Part shown: positions 63,536 to 64,000 of the stretch, in pieces
How positions within the stretch are numbered: the stretch's first letter is position 1
How the letters are laid out: every line of letters begins with the position of its first letter
Source: Agrobacterium tumefaciens
GTDB taxonomy: Bacteria > Pseudomonadota > Alphaproteobacteria > Rhizobiales > Rhizobiaceae
Direction: 5' to 3'
Length of the DNA: 64,000 nt
Assembly: GCF_013318015.2 (NCBI RefSeq)
Contig: NZ_CP115842.1
Coordinates: forward strand, 62,001 to 126,000
Notes under the pieces: generated by a model
Seen by the model: only the letters and a program-made list of their open reading frames with translations
What the model was told of the DNA's origin: nothing
The model's database searches: none
Made by a program: the position numbers and the translations under genes

Positions 63536-64000
63536 AAAACATGTCCCTCGCCTCCGCCGGTGATCGCCTGTCGATCCTTTGTCTAGGAGCTCACTCCGAC
63601 GACATTGAGATCGGCGTCGGAGGCACCGTCCTCAGCCTGCTTTCAAAGGGCGTGTTGCTTGATGTCTATTGGTGCGTCCTCAGTGCCGGCAACGAGCGGG
63701 CCCTGGAGGCGCGCAGTTCCGCCGAAGCTTTTCTTGCAAAAGCAGCATCCTACTCGATTGAGCTCGCATCGTTTCAGGACAGCTACTTTCCCTCGCAAAG
63801 CCGCGAGATCAAGTCATGGCTGCTGACATTGCGCGACAAAGTCAGCCCTGACGTCATATTCACACATAGTCGCGAGGACGCGCATCAGGATCACCGCGAA
63901 ATCAACAGGCTCACATCCAACATCTTCAGAAATCACCTGATCATGGAATACGAAATCCCGAAATGGGACGGCGATTTCGGCAGGCGAAATGCCTATGTGC
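63532..64000 (+). CDS. PIG-L family deacetylase (3' end outside window)
   Basis: First 156 codons of a LmbE/PIG-L-type N-deacetylase. The zinc-binding motif reads LCLGAHSDDIEIGVGG (AHSDD in place of AHPDD), and the second motif HSREDAHQDHREI supplies the catalytic Asp and His residues. The family removes acetyl groups from N-acetylated sugars. Start ATG overlaps the cytidylyltransferase stop; a second ATG is three codons in. The frame stays open to the window end, so length and C-terminus are unknown. It suggests the final sugar carries or passes through an N-acyl group. Confidence 0.83.
   Translation, partial: MKNMSLASAGDRLSILCLGAHSDDIEIGVGGTVLSLLSKGVLLDVYWCVLSAGNERALEARSSAEAFLAKAASYSIELASFQDSYFPSQSREIKSWLLTLRDKVSPDVIFTHSREDAHQDHREINRLTSNIFRNHLIMEYEIPKWDGDFGRRNAYV

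Overview
This window looks like a chromosomal or secondary-replicon segment from an alphaproteobacterium of the Rhizobiaceae, most likely Agrobacterium or a close relative. The evidence is moderately GC-rich coding DNA, dense operons with many 4-base ATGA overlaps, several ABC importers each with its own IclR or GntR regulator, a small heat-shock gene behind a ROSE-type RNA thermometer, and a 776-residue exo-alginate lyase. In that lyase the residues I recall as important in Agrobacterium Atu3025 (Arg199, His311, Tyr365, His531) fall at the same numbers. No tRNA, rRNA, CRISPR array, insertion sequence or phage gene was seen.

Region 1 (1-10957) is a hydantoin/lactam-type module. It holds a TetR regulator cut by the window edge, an IclR regulator, the ATP-dependent hydantoinase subunits hyuA-hyuB on the minus strand, and a divergent Dpp/Opp-type peptide importer (binding protein, two permeases, double ATPase). 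Region 2 (11129-21390) is an amino-acid or imino-acid module. A seven-gene minus-strand operon encodes a polar amino-acid ABC importer, two FAD-dependent amine/amino-acid oxidoreductases and an aspartase/fumarase-family lyase. A divergent IclR regulator follows, then a two-gene operon of a third FAD oxidoreductase and an SDR dehydrogenase. The combination resembles opine or iminodiacid catabolism.

Region 3 (21756-34525) is one long plus-strand operon for alginate use: GntR regulator, AlgS/AlgM1/AlgM2/AlgQ-like importer, PL15 exo-lyase, SDR reductase for the unsaturated-uronate product, then an SGNH hydrolase, a D-2-hydroxyacid dehydrogenase, a sugar-phosphate-isomerase-like TIM barrel and a glucarate-dehydratase-like enolase-superfamily enzyme. 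Region 4 (34722-35694) is hsp20 plus a DUF982 gene under a predicted RpoH promoter and ROSE thermometer.

Region 5 (36205-50591) is a surface-polysaccharide locus split into alternating transcription units. It has five glycosyltransferases, a WecA-type initiating transferase, a YdcF-type protein, a Wzy-like polymerase, a hexapeptide acetyltransferase, a secreted DUF4038 glycosidase-like protein, a pyruvyltransferase and a Wzx-like flippase. No Wza/Wzc export genes are in view.

Region 6 (50625-56431) holds a 1459-residue fusion protein (CheB-CheR-PAS-coiled coil-PAS-histidine kinase-REC-REC-LuxR HTH) facing a LuxR-type regulator whose receiver seems to lack the phospho-acceptor Asp. Region 7 (56646-64000) is an unusual nucleotide-sugar or glycan-modification cluster: GSA-aminomutase-like PLP enzyme, NAD epimerase, DUF4910 zinc-hydrolase-fold protein, RmlC-like epimerase, sugar C-methyltransferase, glucose-1-phosphate cytidylyltransferase-like enzyme and a PIG-L deacetylase cut by the window end. 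Regions 6 and 7 hold the most unusual content.
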